DNA of 64,000 bases from Scytonema tolypothrichoides VB-61278. GTDB lineage: Bacteria > Cyanobacteriota > Cyanobacteriia > Cyanobacteriales > Nostocaceae. A program made the position numbers and the translations under genes. This document shows, piece after piece, positions 52,729 to 61,725 of this stretch; the stretch's first letter is position 1, and each line of letters opens with the position of its first letter. The notes below the pieces were generated by a model, which was given only the letters and a program-made list of their open reading frames with translations, searched no databases and was not told the DNA's origin. The stretch is taken from the NCBI RefSeq assembly GCF_000828085.3, contig NZ_JXCA02000001.1, positions 905,188 to 969,187 of the forward strand, given 5' to 3'.

Positions 52729-54888
52729 TTACTGCTTCACCGACTTCATCGATAAACTTATCCGCTTCAATTTCTCATTGACTTCCAGCACTCGCACTTT
52801 CACAACTTGTCCCACCTTCACAATTTTCTTTGGATCATCAACGAATCTATCAGCCAATTGGGAGATGTGCACCAAACCATCTTGATGTACGCCGATATCA
52901 ACGAAAGCACCGAAGTTCGCAACATTAGTCACGATACCTTCTAGTTCCATTCCTTCTTTGAGATCAGAAATTTCCTTGATTCCTTCCTTGAATGTTGCAT
53001 ACTTAAACTCAGCGCGTGGATCTCTTCCTGGCTTTTCCAATTCGTTGAGGATGTCGCGTAGTGTTGGTTCGCCAACGGTGTCGGTGACATATTTCTTGAG
53101 ATTGGCTTTTTTTAGCTTTTCAGCAATTTGGGTGATTTGGGTTAATGGTACGCTGAGGTCGGAGGCGATCGCCTCCACCACCAAGTAACTTTCTGGATGA
53201 ACAGCAGTATTATCCAATGGGTTCTCACCACCACGAATCCGCAAGAACCCCGCCGCCTGTTCAAATGCTTTTGGTCCCAATTTCGGGACTTTCAGCAACT
53301 GTCGGCGGTTTTTAAAAACACCATGCTGGTTCCGATAAGCGACAATATTATTCGCAACGCTGGACGTAATCCCAGAAACAAAAGTCAAAAGTTCTTTTGA
53401 AGCAGTATTCAAATCCACACCAACGTAGTTAACACAGCTTTCAACAGTTTCATCCAACTTCTTTTTCAACAACTTTTGATCCACATCATGCTGGTATTGT
53501 CCCACACCGATAGACTTAGGATCAATTTTCACCAGTTCCGCGAGTGGATCTTGTAACCGACGACCGATACTAATAGCACCGCGAACGGTAATATCTAAAT
53601 CAGGAAACTCTTCCAAAGCGACTTTACTTGCAGAATATATAGATGCACCCGACTCATTTACCATCACCTTGACTGGTTTTCGTTCCATTGTCTGCAGCAC
53701 TTCCAAAACAAATTCATCTGTCTCGCGGGAAGCTGTACCATTACCAATGGCGATTAACTCAACTTTGTATTTCTCAATCAAATTTTTGAGAGTTTGTGCA
53801 GCTTTCAAACGTTGTTCAGCTGCTTGATGGGGAAATACTGCCTGATATTCCAAAAATTTCCCTGTTTGGTCGAGTATAGCAACTTTGCATCCAGTGCGAA
53901 AACCAGGATCAATCGCCAGGGTGGGTTTCATCCCTGCTGGCGCAGACAGCAGCAACTCTCGTAAATTCGCTTCAAAAGTTTTGATAGACTCAACGTCTGC
54001 ATAGGTTTTCTTTTCACCAATCACTTCACTTATCAAGGAAGTTTTCATCAAGCGGTTGAATGCGTCTTTCAGCATCGCCGCCATAAAGTCTCGGATGGCG
54101 CGGACTTTCGTCTTAATTTCCTTTGACTCCAAATAGGAAAGCACAACATCCTCATCAAAGGAGATTTCAAAGGACAATATTCCCTCTGCTTCACCCCGAC
54201 ACAACGCCAGCATATTGTGAGGTGCAATGTTTTTCACCCTCATTTGATAATTACGGTACATCTCAAACTTGGTTGTCCCGGACGGATGATCATCTTTGAT
54301 ACGGGAGACAAACACTCCTTCTTCCAGCAAGTAGTCCCGCAGGTATGCTCGCAACTCTGCTTTTTCCGCGATTTCTTCCGCTAAGATGTCAGAAGCACCT
54401 TTGAGTGCATCTTCTGCTGTCTTAACTCCTTTGTCCTGGGAAATATACTTTGCTGCTTCCGCATCCAGCGACGCCGAAACACCATTTTTATTGTTCAGCG
54501 ATTTGATGAATTCTGCAAGTGCTTCCAGTCCTTTTTCTCTGGCGATAGTGGCGCGAGTGCGGCGTTTGGGACGGTAAGGAAGATATAAATCCTCAAGTTC
54601 AGTTTTTTGTAAACAGGATTCGATTTTTTGTTTGAGTTCGTCGGTGAGTTTCCCCTGTTCGGCTACGGAATTCAAAATCACCAATTTCCTTTCTTCCAAT
54701 TCGCTTAAGTAATTATACTTATCATTCAGTTCGCGCAACTGGACTTCATTCATCTCGCTTGTACGCTCTTTGCGATATCGTGCAATAAAGGGAATTGTTG
54801 CACCCTCCGCCAAAAGTTCTAGCGCGTTTTGCACCTGATAAGGTTTCAGATTGAGTTCTGTAGCTAGTAATTGAGGAATATTCAGCAT
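52729..54888 (-). CDS. tex: Tex-family RNA-binding protein
   Basis: A 719-residue nucleic-acid-binding protein related to Tex/Spt6, acting in transcription. The N-terminus (residues 1-200) is the Tex helical domain, with FIARYRKERTSEMNE; the YqgF-like domain contains LAIDPGFRTGCKVAIL; the helix-hairpin-helix pair includes LNTASKELLTFVSGI; the C-terminal S1 domain (about residues 645-719) is GIVTNVANFGAFVDIGVHQD. Full length. No linked gene. Confidence 0.95.
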   Translation of the reverse strand: MLNIPQLLATELNLKPYQVQNALELLAEGATIPFIARYRKERTSEMNEVQLRELNDKYNYLSELEERKLVILNSVAEQGKLTDELKQKIESCLQKTELEDLYLPYRPKRRTRATIAREKGLEALAEFIKSLNNKNGVSASLDAEAAKYISQDKGVKTAEDALKGASDILAEEIAEKAELRAYLRDYLLEEGVFVSRIKDDHPSGTTKFEMYRNYQMRVKNIAPHNMLALCRGEAEGILSFEISFDEDVVLSYLESKEIKTKVRAIRDFMAAMLKDAFNRLMKTSLISEVIGEKKTYADVESIKTFEANLRELLLSAPAGMKPTLAIDPGFRTGCKVAILDQTGKFLEYQAVFPHQAAEQRLKAAQTLKNLIEKYKVELIAIGNGTASRETDEFVLEVLQTMERKPVKVMVNESGASIYSASKVALEEFPDLDITVRGAISIGRRLQDPLAELVKIDPKSIGVGQYQHDVDQKLLKKKLDETVESCVNYVGVDLNTASKELLTFVSGITSSVANNIVAYRNQHGVFKNRRQLLKVPKLGPKAFEQAAGFLRIRGGENPLDNTAVHPESYLVVEAIASDLSVPLTQITQIAEKLKKANLKKYVTDTVGEPTLRDILNELEKPGRDPRAEFKYATFKEGIKEISDLKEGMELEGIVTNVANFGAFVDIGVHQDGLVHISQLADRFVDDPKKIVKVGQVVKVRVLEVNEKLKRISLSMKSVKQ

Positions 54889-55130
54889 TGGTGTCTCAGT
54901 TGAAAACGCTACTTTTTAAGGTAATACGTTAGATAGATTAAATAGTCCAATCAGAAAGTGTTAAGCTAGTTTAACAGAAGATTCCGGAATCTTGTCTTTA
55001 TACGCTGTTGTTATAGGTAGCTTGTCATGGCTAAAACAACGTAGATTGTGAAATAAAACACACTTGTTGCCCACAGCAGCTTTCATATGCACACATAAGT
55101 GCTTCTGCTTTTGTTCAGAAGTGAGAAACT

Positions 55131-55466
55131 ATGGCTCTGTTTTTTCTGGTTCCACTTTTTACTGGCTTAATTGGTGGCTATATCTTCAAGAAAAGTACCG
55201 ATGAAATCGGGTACTTTGTGGGGATATTCGCAGCTATCTGTATAGTTTTAGGTTTAATCTTCGCACCTTGGCAAATACTGCTTTTGCTACTGATTTTTAC
55301 CCTCACTACCACAAAAAAACTCTTACGAGAAAATGAGTATAAAATCATTCATGACGAAGAGGTCAAAGAAGAACCATTATCCCCTGATAACCGGGAACAG
55401 GTTCTTTCAAAACCACAGGATTACGAGGTTGAAATGATACGGAAGTACCAGCATATTATCTACTAA
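55131..55466 (+). CDS. Small membrane protein, unknown, 111 aa
   Basis: Two or three hydrophobic segments in the first 60 residues (FFLVPLFTGLIGGYIF, GYFVGIFAAICIVLGLIF, ILLLLLIFTLTT) and an acidic, polar cytoplasmic tail (EVKEEPLSPDNREQ). I recognise no family. The stop is clean, and the divergent tex gene shares the 5' gap. A real gene is likely given the membrane pattern and the acidic tail. Confidence 0.6.
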   Translation: MALFFLVPLFTGLIGGYIFKKSTDEIGYFVGIFAAICIVLGLIFAPWQILLLLLIFTLTTTKKLLRENEYKIIHDEEVKEEPLSPDNREQVLSKPQDYEVEMIRKYQHIIY

Positions 55467-55710
55467 ACTCCAAGTTTCCGTCCCGAAATTTAGGGGATAA
55501 ATGAGTAAGTAAAGCGCCACGGAATTATCACCTTGTCCATGTGATAGTTCACAGATGGATAAATGGTTTTAGTTTTTTTAGAATATAAAAAATGCTTATA
55601 GATCCTATAAGTTGATTGAATCAATAGATAATTGAAGTCTGCCTACCAATCAACTGTTAATACTTTCGTAGACTTGAAAGTAAAAAATCACTTCCTCTCC
55701 TTTGAAAAGA

Positions 55711-56199
55711 TTAACGTTCGTATATCTGCTTATGCTTTGCCAAAAGCTGGAGATACTTTTCATTCATCTTGGCTTGCATCCACTTTTCTTTAAAGATTGC
55801 TGCTGATTCGGCTTTAACTGGATCTACTTCGTTTGGTAAGATATCCTTTCTTGCTTTCATCTGGGCTTCTTGAGAAGTTTCTTTTTGCGGGTTCGTTTTG
55901 TACTTTCGACCACTTTTATGATTGGCGTAGCGACGCGATCGCGTGTACCCCATCTGTAAAAACTTCCGCGCCATATCCGCCCCAACAAAATCATCTTGAT
56001 CTAAATATTCAAAAAACATCTGGTAGATTTTTTCGCTAGACTCTTTTGCAATCTCTGGAGTTTTAAACCGCCAGTGAGGAAGAATTTCTGATTTGTATGG
56101 TTCTACCAGAAGTACTCCCTGTTCACCCTTACCTACGCGATAGAGTTCAGGATGTTCTCGAAAGTTGATATTTTGAAAATCTAAAGAATAATCAAACAT
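55711..56199 (-). CDS. DUF4385 protein
   Basis: A 162-residue soluble protein. MFDYSLDFQNINFREHPELY is the family start; ATG 56199 gives it, whereas the frame is open to 56247 into an unlikely hydrophobic extension (MWWCLLIILC). FQNINFREHPELYRVGKG, ILPHWRFKTP and the Arg/Lys-rich MGYTRSRRYANHKSGRKY are marks. A nucleic-acid or phage-linked function has been suggested for relatives but is not established. Its start is 8 bases after the stop of the glycine-zipper gene, so it may be in the same transcript. Confidence 0.8.
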   Translation of the reverse strand: MFDYSLDFQNINFREHPELYRVGKGEQGVLLVEPYKSEILPHWRFKTPEIAKESSEKIYQMFFEYLDQDDFVGADMARKFLQMGYTRSRRYANHKSGRKYKTNPQKETSQEAQMKARKDILPNEVDPVKAESAAIFKEKWMQAKMNEKYLQLLAKHKQIYER

Positions 56200-56207
56200 A
56201 CATAATA

Positions 56208-57872
56208 TTATAAGCAAGCACCACCACATCTGCGGACTTTTGCCCACACTTTTATTGGTGATTCAGTGGTACTCGAAGGATTCACAAACTCTACTTTCAG
56301 AATTTTTAACTTCTCTTGAGGCTTAAGAATAGCTAAAGCTTTTTGTTGTTGAGAACTAAAGTTTGGCGGTTGTGGTCTATTTTCCCTCAACGTAACACCT
56401 GGTTCAACAGCGACAGCTACTATCGACCCTACGGATGGAATAATCCGTGAATCAGTAGACTCTGAACTTTTGATGAGAGTCTTTCCAACCAATGCTGAAT
56501 CTGAGGCTTTGTTGATATGACCTACAAAAATCCAACCATCTGTCATTGTTGGCGGTGTTCTTTCCGGTGTTGTTTCTGGTATTGAAGATAGACTTTGAGA
56601 AGATGCTGATGATTTCATGACTAACTGATTTTGTTTTGGGATAAATCCCAAAGTTACACCTATCAAACTTATGATAGAAACTCCTACAATAATTCCAGAA
56701 AAAATTTGTTTTTTTTCAGTTTGTGGTTGAAGAGTTGGTTGTTGAAGCTGTTGAGTAGTTTCTTGTTGACTGTGCTGAAATTCTTTTTCTTTCTGTTGAA
56801 TATTGTTAGATTTAATCTCTTTGATATCTTTTATATCTATTTCTTCAAAACTCTTCGGCTGTTGTGAATCATTTAACCCTTGATCAACCTGTTCTTTAAT
56901 ATCAACTTCATCTGACAAGTTACTATTCTCTTGAGACTCCACCCTCAACTCCTGCATAAACAAATCTTTTCTTCTGTCTGGCGTTAACGGGAGAGTAGAA
57001 GGAGGTGATACGGGAAGAATGACCGTAGGCGGAATGAAATCTTCGTCTTGAGGACAATTAGATGAACTTGACATCACATCCTCAACAACTTCAGGACACT
57101 CCTTGCTTGACTTCGACAGTTGCTCTCTCACCAATAGCTCTTGGTGTATATCATTGTTGTGAGTATTAGATGGCTTGACTTCCTCATCTGCATTTTTGGC
57201 AGTTTCTTCTACACCTACTACAGATTGGTTGACCTCATCAACTGTATTTTTTACTGTATTTTTTAATGTAGTCCCAATATCATTGATACTCTGATTAACA
57301 GCCTCAGCAACATTTTTGGCTGCATTTACTACAGATGGCTTAGCTTCCTCAACTGTATCCTTAACCGCCTGTACGACGCCTACTACAGATGGCTTAGCTT
57401 CCTCAACTGTATCTTTGACCGCTTGTACCGCACCTACCACGGATGGCTTGGCTTCCTCAACAGTATCTTTGACTGCCTGTACTGCACCTACCACGGATGG
57501 CTTAGCATCCTCAACTGTATCCTTGACGACCTGTACTACGCCTACTACAGATGTCTTGGTTTCCTCAACTGTATCTTTTACGGCATTTCCTACACCGTTG
57601 ACATTATGGTTAACAGTCTCAGCTACACTATTGGCTGCGTCTACTAAACTATCTACCGTACGGTTAACACGCTCAGCTGTACCCTTCCCAACCAAAGCAC
57701 CAGCAACTGCGCCAATTACAGCACCAGAAACTCCTCCAACTCGGCGACCGAGTAAACCACCAATGGCTGCTCCAACTAATCCACCGCCTAGACCTATACC
57801 TGCTTGAGGAGCCCTGCGTTGCTCCTTCATCCGGTCAGCATTTCTTTCATACTGGTGCTCATTAGAACTCAT
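56208..57872 (-). CDS. Glycine-zipper repeat protein with SH3-like C-terminus
   Basis: A 554-residue protein. The N-terminus has a long Gly-rich membrane zipper (LGGGLVGAAIGGLLGRRVGG and AVIGAVAGALVGKG), then five 18-residue repeats (about 98-187, VKDTVEEAKPSVVGAVQA), encoded by 54-bp DNA repeats (57312-57581), predicted amphipathic helix. A long Ser/Gln-rich spacer precedes a second membrane segment (IIVGVSIISLIGVTLG, about 395) and an SH3-like C-terminal domain starting DGWIFVGHINKAS. ATG 57872 (MSSNEHQY) has AGGAG seven bases away; ATG 57881 is too close to it. First gene of a three-member paralogous set. Function unknown. Confidence 0.82.
   Translation of the reverse strand: MSSNEHQYERNADRMKEQRRAPQAGIGLGGGLVGAAIGGLLGRRVGGVSGAVIGAVAGALVGKGTAERVNRTVDSLVDAANSVAETVNHNVNGVGNAVKDTVEETKTSVVGVVQVVKDTVEDAKPSVVGAVQAVKDTVEEAKPSVVGAVQAVKDTVEEAKPSVVGVVQAVKDTVEEAKPSVVNAAKNVAEAVNQSINDIGTTLKNTVKNTVDEVNQSVVGVEETAKNADEEVKPSNTHNNDIHQELLVREQLSKSSKECPEVVEDVMSSSSNCPQDEDFIPPTVILPVSPPSTLPLTPDRRKDLFMQELRVESQENSNLSDEVDIKEQVDQGLNDSQQPKSFEEIDIKDIKEIKSNNIQQKEKEFQHSQQETTQQLQQPTLQPQTEKKQIFSGIIVGVSIISLIGVTLGFIPKQNQLVMKSSASSQSLSSIPETTPERTPPTMTDGWIFVGHINKASDSALVGKTLIKSSESTDSRIIPSVGSIVAVAVEPGVTLRENRPQPPNFSSQQQKALAILKPQEKLKILKVEFVNPSSTTESPIKVWAKVRRCGGACL
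57312..57581. repeat. 54-bp coding tandem repeats
   Basis: Five in-frame copies, four of them nearly identical (GGCTTAGCTTCCTCAACTGT and variants on the plus strand). Confidence 0.85.
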
Positions 57873-57973
57873 ACTATCCATCTCCTAAAATGACACCAAA
57901 GAGGCATAACCGCTAGCTGAAGCAGCTCGTTATCTATGACCAACCAAACAATTCTAGGTAAGACTTAAAACCA

Positions 57974-57998
57974 GTAGGGTGGGCAATACCCACCCTAC
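57974..57998. terminator. GTAGGGTGGG/CCCACCCTAC hairpin
   Basis: A perfect 10-base stem around CAATA, four bases past the stop of the next minus-strand repeat-protein gene. Same family as the hairpin at 14039. Confidence 0.6.
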
Positions 57999-58001
57999 TC
58001 T

Positions 58002-58607
58002 CTACTTCTGGTTTTCCACTGGGACTAAAATATAGGTTGTCTGGTTATTAGGTAGGTTGGCTACGTTGACGTTTTGAGTACCTGAAGGCTTGGCATCTTC
58101 AACTGAACTCTTGGCTACGTCCATTGTATTTGTCACAGAGTGGGTAACTCCTTCAGCAGCACCCTTGATGATGTCTATTGTATTGTTTACGGTGTCGTTA
58201 ACATTTATCGCTGTAGTCTTAACAGCACCCACTGTTGTGTTTACAGTGTCATTAACGCCCAAAGCTGAACCCCTGACGCTCTCCCCTACATCTTTTACAG
58301 TGTCGTTAACACCCTCAGCTATTGTATTTACTGCGCCCCCTACACCTTGTACAGTTTGGTTAAAATTTTGGGCTGCATCCTTGACCTTATCCCCTACATT
58401 TTTTACAGTTTGGTTAACTTTTTCGGCTGTACCTTTAATAGTTAAAGCCCCAGCTATTGCGCCCAAGGTAGCACCAATCAGTGCTCCAATCGCTATTTTA
58501 GATAACCCATTACTCGTATCTTGACCTACTTCATAAGCCTGAGGTTGCTCTGTAGCTACATCAGTATTGCCGTCAAGCTGATCGAAAAGCTCCTGGTTCC
58601 CATTCAT
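58002..58607 (-). CDS. Glycine-zipper LEA-like protein, 201 aa
   Basis: A paralogue of the neighbours. Residues about 32-53 are a Gly/Ala zipper (KIAIGALIGATLGAIAGALT) followed by KGTAEKVNQTVKNVG. Then come diverged repeats of the type VNDTVKDVGESVRGSALG, about 20 residues each. The end (NNQTTYILVPVENQK) is unlike the others. AAAGGAAACGATTG lies just upstream of the ATG, the same string as before the 58967 gene. The helical repeat style resembles group 3 LEA proteins of desiccation-tolerant organisms. Function inferred only. Confidence 0.8.
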   Translation of the reverse strand: MNGNQELFDQLDGNTDVATEQPQAYEVGQDTSNGLSKIAIGALIGATLGAIAGALTIKGTAEKVNQTVKNVGDKVKDAAQNFNQTVQGVGGAVNTIAEGVNDTVKDVGESVRGSALGVNDTVNTTVGAVKTTAINVNDTVNNTIDIIKGAAEGVTHSVTNTMDVAKSSVEDAKPSGTQNVNVANLPNNQTTYILVPVENQK

Positions 58608-58746
58608 AACAATCGTTTCCTTTGTACCAAAACTGGTTAATTTCTCTTCTGGTTAGACGACAAAAAATCCATACTTAGACCTTTGTCTGTGATTTAATAA
58701 GGTCTAAGCCGGAAAAACTATCTCGTATAACTTGCGAGCTTCCTAT

Positions 58747-58879
58747 GTTGACTAAGATCTTGCAGCATTCTCAATAATCGGGAGGCTTCGCCTCCCAACC
58801 CTCGTTCCCAGGCTCAGCCTGGGAACGAGATATCGAGGCTCTGCCTCATTGTTGATACTGGTGCAAGATCTCAGTTGAC
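58747..58879. mobile_element. MITE-like element with 18-bp inverted ends
   Basis: The ends GTTGACTAAGATCTTGCA and TGCAAGATCTCAGTTGAC are imperfect inverted repeats (15 of 18 bases pair, the inner 10 perfectly). Inside are three strong hairpins: GGAGGCTTCGCCTCC, CTCGTTCCCAGGCTCAGCCT with its partner CTGGGAACGAG, and GAGGCTCTGCCTC. No reading frame. The inner modules recur at 41707 and 45236, but there without these ends. No target duplication is visible. Confidence 0.6.
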
Positions 58880-58901
58880 AGGTAGTCCTATTGGACTACC
58901 T
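58880..58901. terminator. AGGTAGTCC hairpin
   Basis: AGGTAGTCC-TATT-GGACTACCT, nine perfect pairs, right after the MITE-like element. On the plus strand it is followed by TTATTT; on the minus strand it could end the 58967 transcript. Confidence 0.6.
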
Positions 58902-58966
58902 TTATTTAAAAGGGGGCATCGTTGTTACATCTGGGTTTGATTGATGACCCTCGGAATGTTAAATGG

Positions 58967-60175
58967 CTATTTGTAATCGTCAATCCGAGCAATTTCTTCC
59001 TCAAGCGAGTCCCCTTTACCAGAACCCAGTGAGGTTCCAGCATCTACAGGCACAATTGGATCAACACGTAGCTCTTTGTGCTCTGGCGTTGAAATGTAGA
59101 CCACCGGTGTACGATCAATTTCAACTTCATATTTATTGATTTGCTGATTGTCTGCAACTGTCCGATCTTGATATTGATTGCTCTGATTTTCAGAGGGCTT
59201 AATATTTTGTGCGCCACTTTGTACAGCTTGGTTCACACCCTGTGCTGTATCCTTAACTGTGTCTGCAGCACCTTGTGCAGCTTGCTTAGTTCCTTCAGCA
59301 GCACGATTTGCAGTATCCTTTGCACTGTCTGCAGCACCTTGTACAGCTTGGTTCACACCCTGTGCCGTATCCTTAATAGTGTCTGCAGCACCTTGTGCGG
59401 CTTGCCTAGTTCCTTCAGCGGCACGATTTGCTGTATCCTTTGCAGTGTCTACAGCACCTTGTACAGTTTGGTTCACACCTTGTGCTGTATTTTGTACTGC
59501 GTCCAATGCACCTGTTACGGTTTGCCTAGTACCCTCAGCAACACTCTTTGCTGTATCCTGGACTATCTCCGCTCCAGCTTGTACAGCTTGGTTAACACCC
59601 TGTGCTGTATTTTGTACTGCGTCCAATGTACCGGCTACGACTTGCTTAGTTCCCTCAGCAACACCCTTAGCCGTATCCACTGCGCTACCGACAACAGCTT
59701 CGGTTGCACCATCAGCAATACTCTTTACCGCTTGCCCAACACCTTTTCCTGTTTGGCTAAGACCCCCACCGATAGTCTTTGCAGCTTCTCCTAAACCTTT
59801 TGCAGCAACGCTAACGCCTTGAGCTATTCTTTGACCCGCAAAAGCGGCTGCTACTGAACCCAATGTACCACCAATGAGTCCGCCTATCAGTGCTCTAGTT
59901 AGCGCCGCATTTTTGCCTCCGTTTGCTGCTTGAGCACCGGATTGACCACTACTGCTAATTGAATTCGTATTGGCGTCTGTAGATAACCCTGCACCTATGT
60001 TTGCCCCTGATAAACCCACACCGGGTTGATCGATGCTCACGCGGTTCGCATCATCTGTTCTGGATACCCCAACCCCTACGTTTGTGCCTACTGTACCAGC
60101 ATAAGGTTGACTTGTAGTTATGCTGTTTGCAGTATTTACACTCTGCCGTTCCGTTGCCTGCCTGCTCTCAACCAT
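58967..60175 (-). CDS. Glycine-zipper LEA-like repeat protein, 402 aa
   Basis: The third paralogue. A zipper (ALIGGLIGGTLGSVAAAFAG) follows a Ser/Asn/Gly-rich start. Then four 40-residue units, each two 20-residue helices (GTRQAAQGAADTIKDTAQGV, then NQAVQGAADSAKDTANRAAE), coded by 120-bp DNA repeats (about 59215-59690). The C-terminus is polar (YKVEIDRTPVVYISTPEHKEL region and an acidic end). ATG 60175 (MVESRQATERQ) is preceded by AAGGAAACGATTGAC, the same leader as the neighbour; the frame is open to 60196. Repeat pattern matches LEA-like protection proteins; function unproved. Confidence 0.82.
   Translation of the reverse strand: MVESRQATERQSVNTANSITTSQPYAGTVGTNVGVGVSRTDDANRVSIDQPGVGLSGANIGAGLSTDANTNSISSSGQSGAQAANGGKNAALTRALIGGLIGGTLGSVAAAFAGQRIAQGVSVAAKGLGEAAKTIGGGLSQTGKGVGQAVKSIADGATEAVVGSAVDTAKGVAEGTKQVVAGTLDAVQNTAQGVNQAVQAGAEIVQDTAKSVAEGTRQTVTGALDAVQNTAQGVNQTVQGAVDTAKDTANRAAEGTRQAAQGAADTIKDTAQGVNQAVQGAADSAKDTANRAAEGTKQAAQGAADTVKDTAQGVNQAVQSGAQNIKPSENQSNQYQDRTVADNQQINKYEVEIDRTPVVYISTPEHKELRVDPIVPVDAGTSLGSGKGDSLEEEIARIDDYK
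59215..59690. repeat. 120-bp coding tandem repeats
   Basis: Four in-frame units within the 58967 gene, the middle two closest. Each is made of two 60-bp halves. Confidence 0.8.
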
Positions 60176-60902
60176 GTCAATCGTTTCCTTAATCAAAAAG
60201 GTTTAACGCTTTTTGAATGTAGATTGTCTTCATACGCAAATTTAACGATTACAAATAATAAGTTAACCGCCCTAAAGACAGACATAGTTGATTGGTATAG
60301 TCTCTCTGTAGAAATAATATTTTTTTATAGATAAATATACATATTTACCGTGTCTAATTTATTTGGTATTATCTTATTCCTGACTTTCATCTCAGGTTTT
60401 GTAAATATTTATTTTGATTAATATATTTTTCACTTTTTACTGATATACCTTAAAATCAACTATTGCTGATAATCCTTCATCCTGGAGTTAAGATGAAAAA
60501 TTAGACAAATTATCCCAATTGAAGTCTGTGTAAAGCTTTTAAGGTTCGATTCATTCATCTAACTAGAAAATGAGCGAGTTCTCCAAAACTCTTTATATGT
60601 AAATATTTTGGCGTTTCGCTCTCGAAATGAGTTTAAAGTCCAGTTCATCTACTTGATAACAATTAGGAAAAATATTAGAGAAATCGAGCGAAAAAGTAGG
60701 GAAACAGGGCAATGTAACTGTTACGTTTGGCAATTCGATGTTTTTCCGTGATTTCATTCAATATAGTCATATTTATGAAATAATTCCAGTTTTATGAGAT
60801 GATAATACTTATCAATAGTGAAGCGTTTAATACAGGGAAAAGTTATGCTAGAAACTGATCAGTGTAGCTTCTCCCTTAATCAGTCAATAGAGTTCTGCTG
60901 CC
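60176..60902. other. AT-rich intergenic region
   Basis: Over 700 bases without a convincing frame. A short open frame at 60026 (plus) runs into the zipper gene and was not called. No RNA gene seen. Confidence 0.4.
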
Positions 60903-61364
60903 ATGCTACAAAGTCCTCAATCCCTCAAAAGTGTCCTCACTTCAGGTGATTTACGAAAAGTGCATCACATCGCCCTTAACGTCCATGATATGCAAGCCTC
61001 TCGACACTTCTACAGTCATATTCTTGGTTTGCACGAACTGACTGGTGATCAAGTTCCTGCAACTCTTGTAGATTTAGTCGCACAGGGGAAAGTTGCTAAC
61101 TTTGTCACTCCTGATGGTACTATCCTCGATTTATTCTGGGAACCAGATTTACCACCGCCAGATCCAAACCCAGAACGTACTTTTACCAGAGCATACCACT
61201 TGGCGTTTGACATTGCTCCTGAGTTATTTGAACAAGCAGTCGAAGTCATAAGACAAAATCAAATACAAATAGCCCACGGACCAGTTACACGTCCTACTGG
61301 TAGAGGCGTGTACTTCTACGACCCCGATGGCTTTATGATAGAGATACGCTGTGACCCACTATAG
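60903..61364 (+). CDS. VOC-family protein (glyoxalase/bleomycin-resistance fold)
   Basis: A 153-residue VOC protein. HHIALNVHDMQASRHFYSHI starts the first half (metal His near 21-22), YHLAFDIAPELFEQA the second, and GVYFYDPDGFMIEIRCD ends it with the metal Glu in MIEIR. This fits a glyoxalase I-like or dioxygenase-like metal enzyme; the reaction is not known. Heptamer repeats follow and contain the start of the next gene. Paralogue of the gene at 15812 only by fold. Confidence 0.88.
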   Translation: MLQSPQSLKSVLTSGDLRKVHHIALNVHDMQASRHFYSHILGLHELTGDQVPATLVDLVAQGKVANFVTPDGTILDLFWEPDLPPPDPNPERTFTRAYHLAFDIAPELFEQAVEVIRQNQIQIAHGPVTRPTGRGVYFYDPDGFMIEIRCDPL

Positions 61365-61389
61365 CTAGCAAAGACAAGGGAAAACTTTT

Positions 61390-61417
61390 GACTAATGACT
61401 AATGACTAATGACTAAT
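61390..61417 (+). repeat. Heptamer repeat (GACTAAT)n holding a start codon
   Basis: Four units of GACTAAT. The ATG of the next gene at 61409 is formed inside the last units (ATGACTAAT). Confidence 0.9.
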
Positions 61418-61699
61418 TTACAGCAGACATATCAAGTTATCGAAGAGACGATAAAAAAACCTCCTATTCCACATGATCCACAAAAGCAGTCATTGAAAGC
61501 TTGGGCGATGTATTGCCTACGAGATAGAGGTTTTAAGGTAATATATGCTCAAAATGCTGATTTTGCCGTTGAAACCAGAAACGGTGAAAAGATTTATTTT
61601 AAAGTCGCAAATGATGGAAGTGATTTGAATAATCAATTCGGTTGGATACTTTGGGATAGTACCACAAAAAATGTCAGCCTTATTCCACCGGAATCTTAG
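61409..61699 (+). CDS. Small protein of unknown function, 96 aa
   Basis: A soluble protein with a mixed alpha/beta pattern: helix (QTYQVIEETIKKP), helix SLKAWAMYCLRDRGFKVI, strands YAQNADFAVETRNGEKIYFKV and SVSL-like end. No known domain. Start codon ATG lies inside the GACTAAT repeat, so MTN comes from the repeat. The reading frame has no other early ATG. Function unknown; a small nuclease-like or adaptor fold is possible but not shown. Confidence 0.6.
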   Translation: MTNLQQTYQVIEETIKKPPIPHDPQKQSLKAWAMYCLRDRGFKVIYAQNADFAVETRNGEKIYFKVANDGSDLNNQFGWILWDSTTKNVSLIPPES

Positions 61700-61725
61700 C
61701 TGTTGCGTGTTCTGTCGTTTGTCGT

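Noticed and set aside
57316..57807. Long plus-strand frame over the repeat-protein gene
   Set aside because: It is the antisense shadow of the 54-bp repeats; the minus-strand frame has the zipper, SH3-like domain and ribosome binding site.
59141..59822. Two long plus-strand frames (Cys/Leu-rich and Ala-rich)
   Set aside because: Mirror images of the 120-bp repeats of the 58967 gene; the composition is that of a translated repeat.
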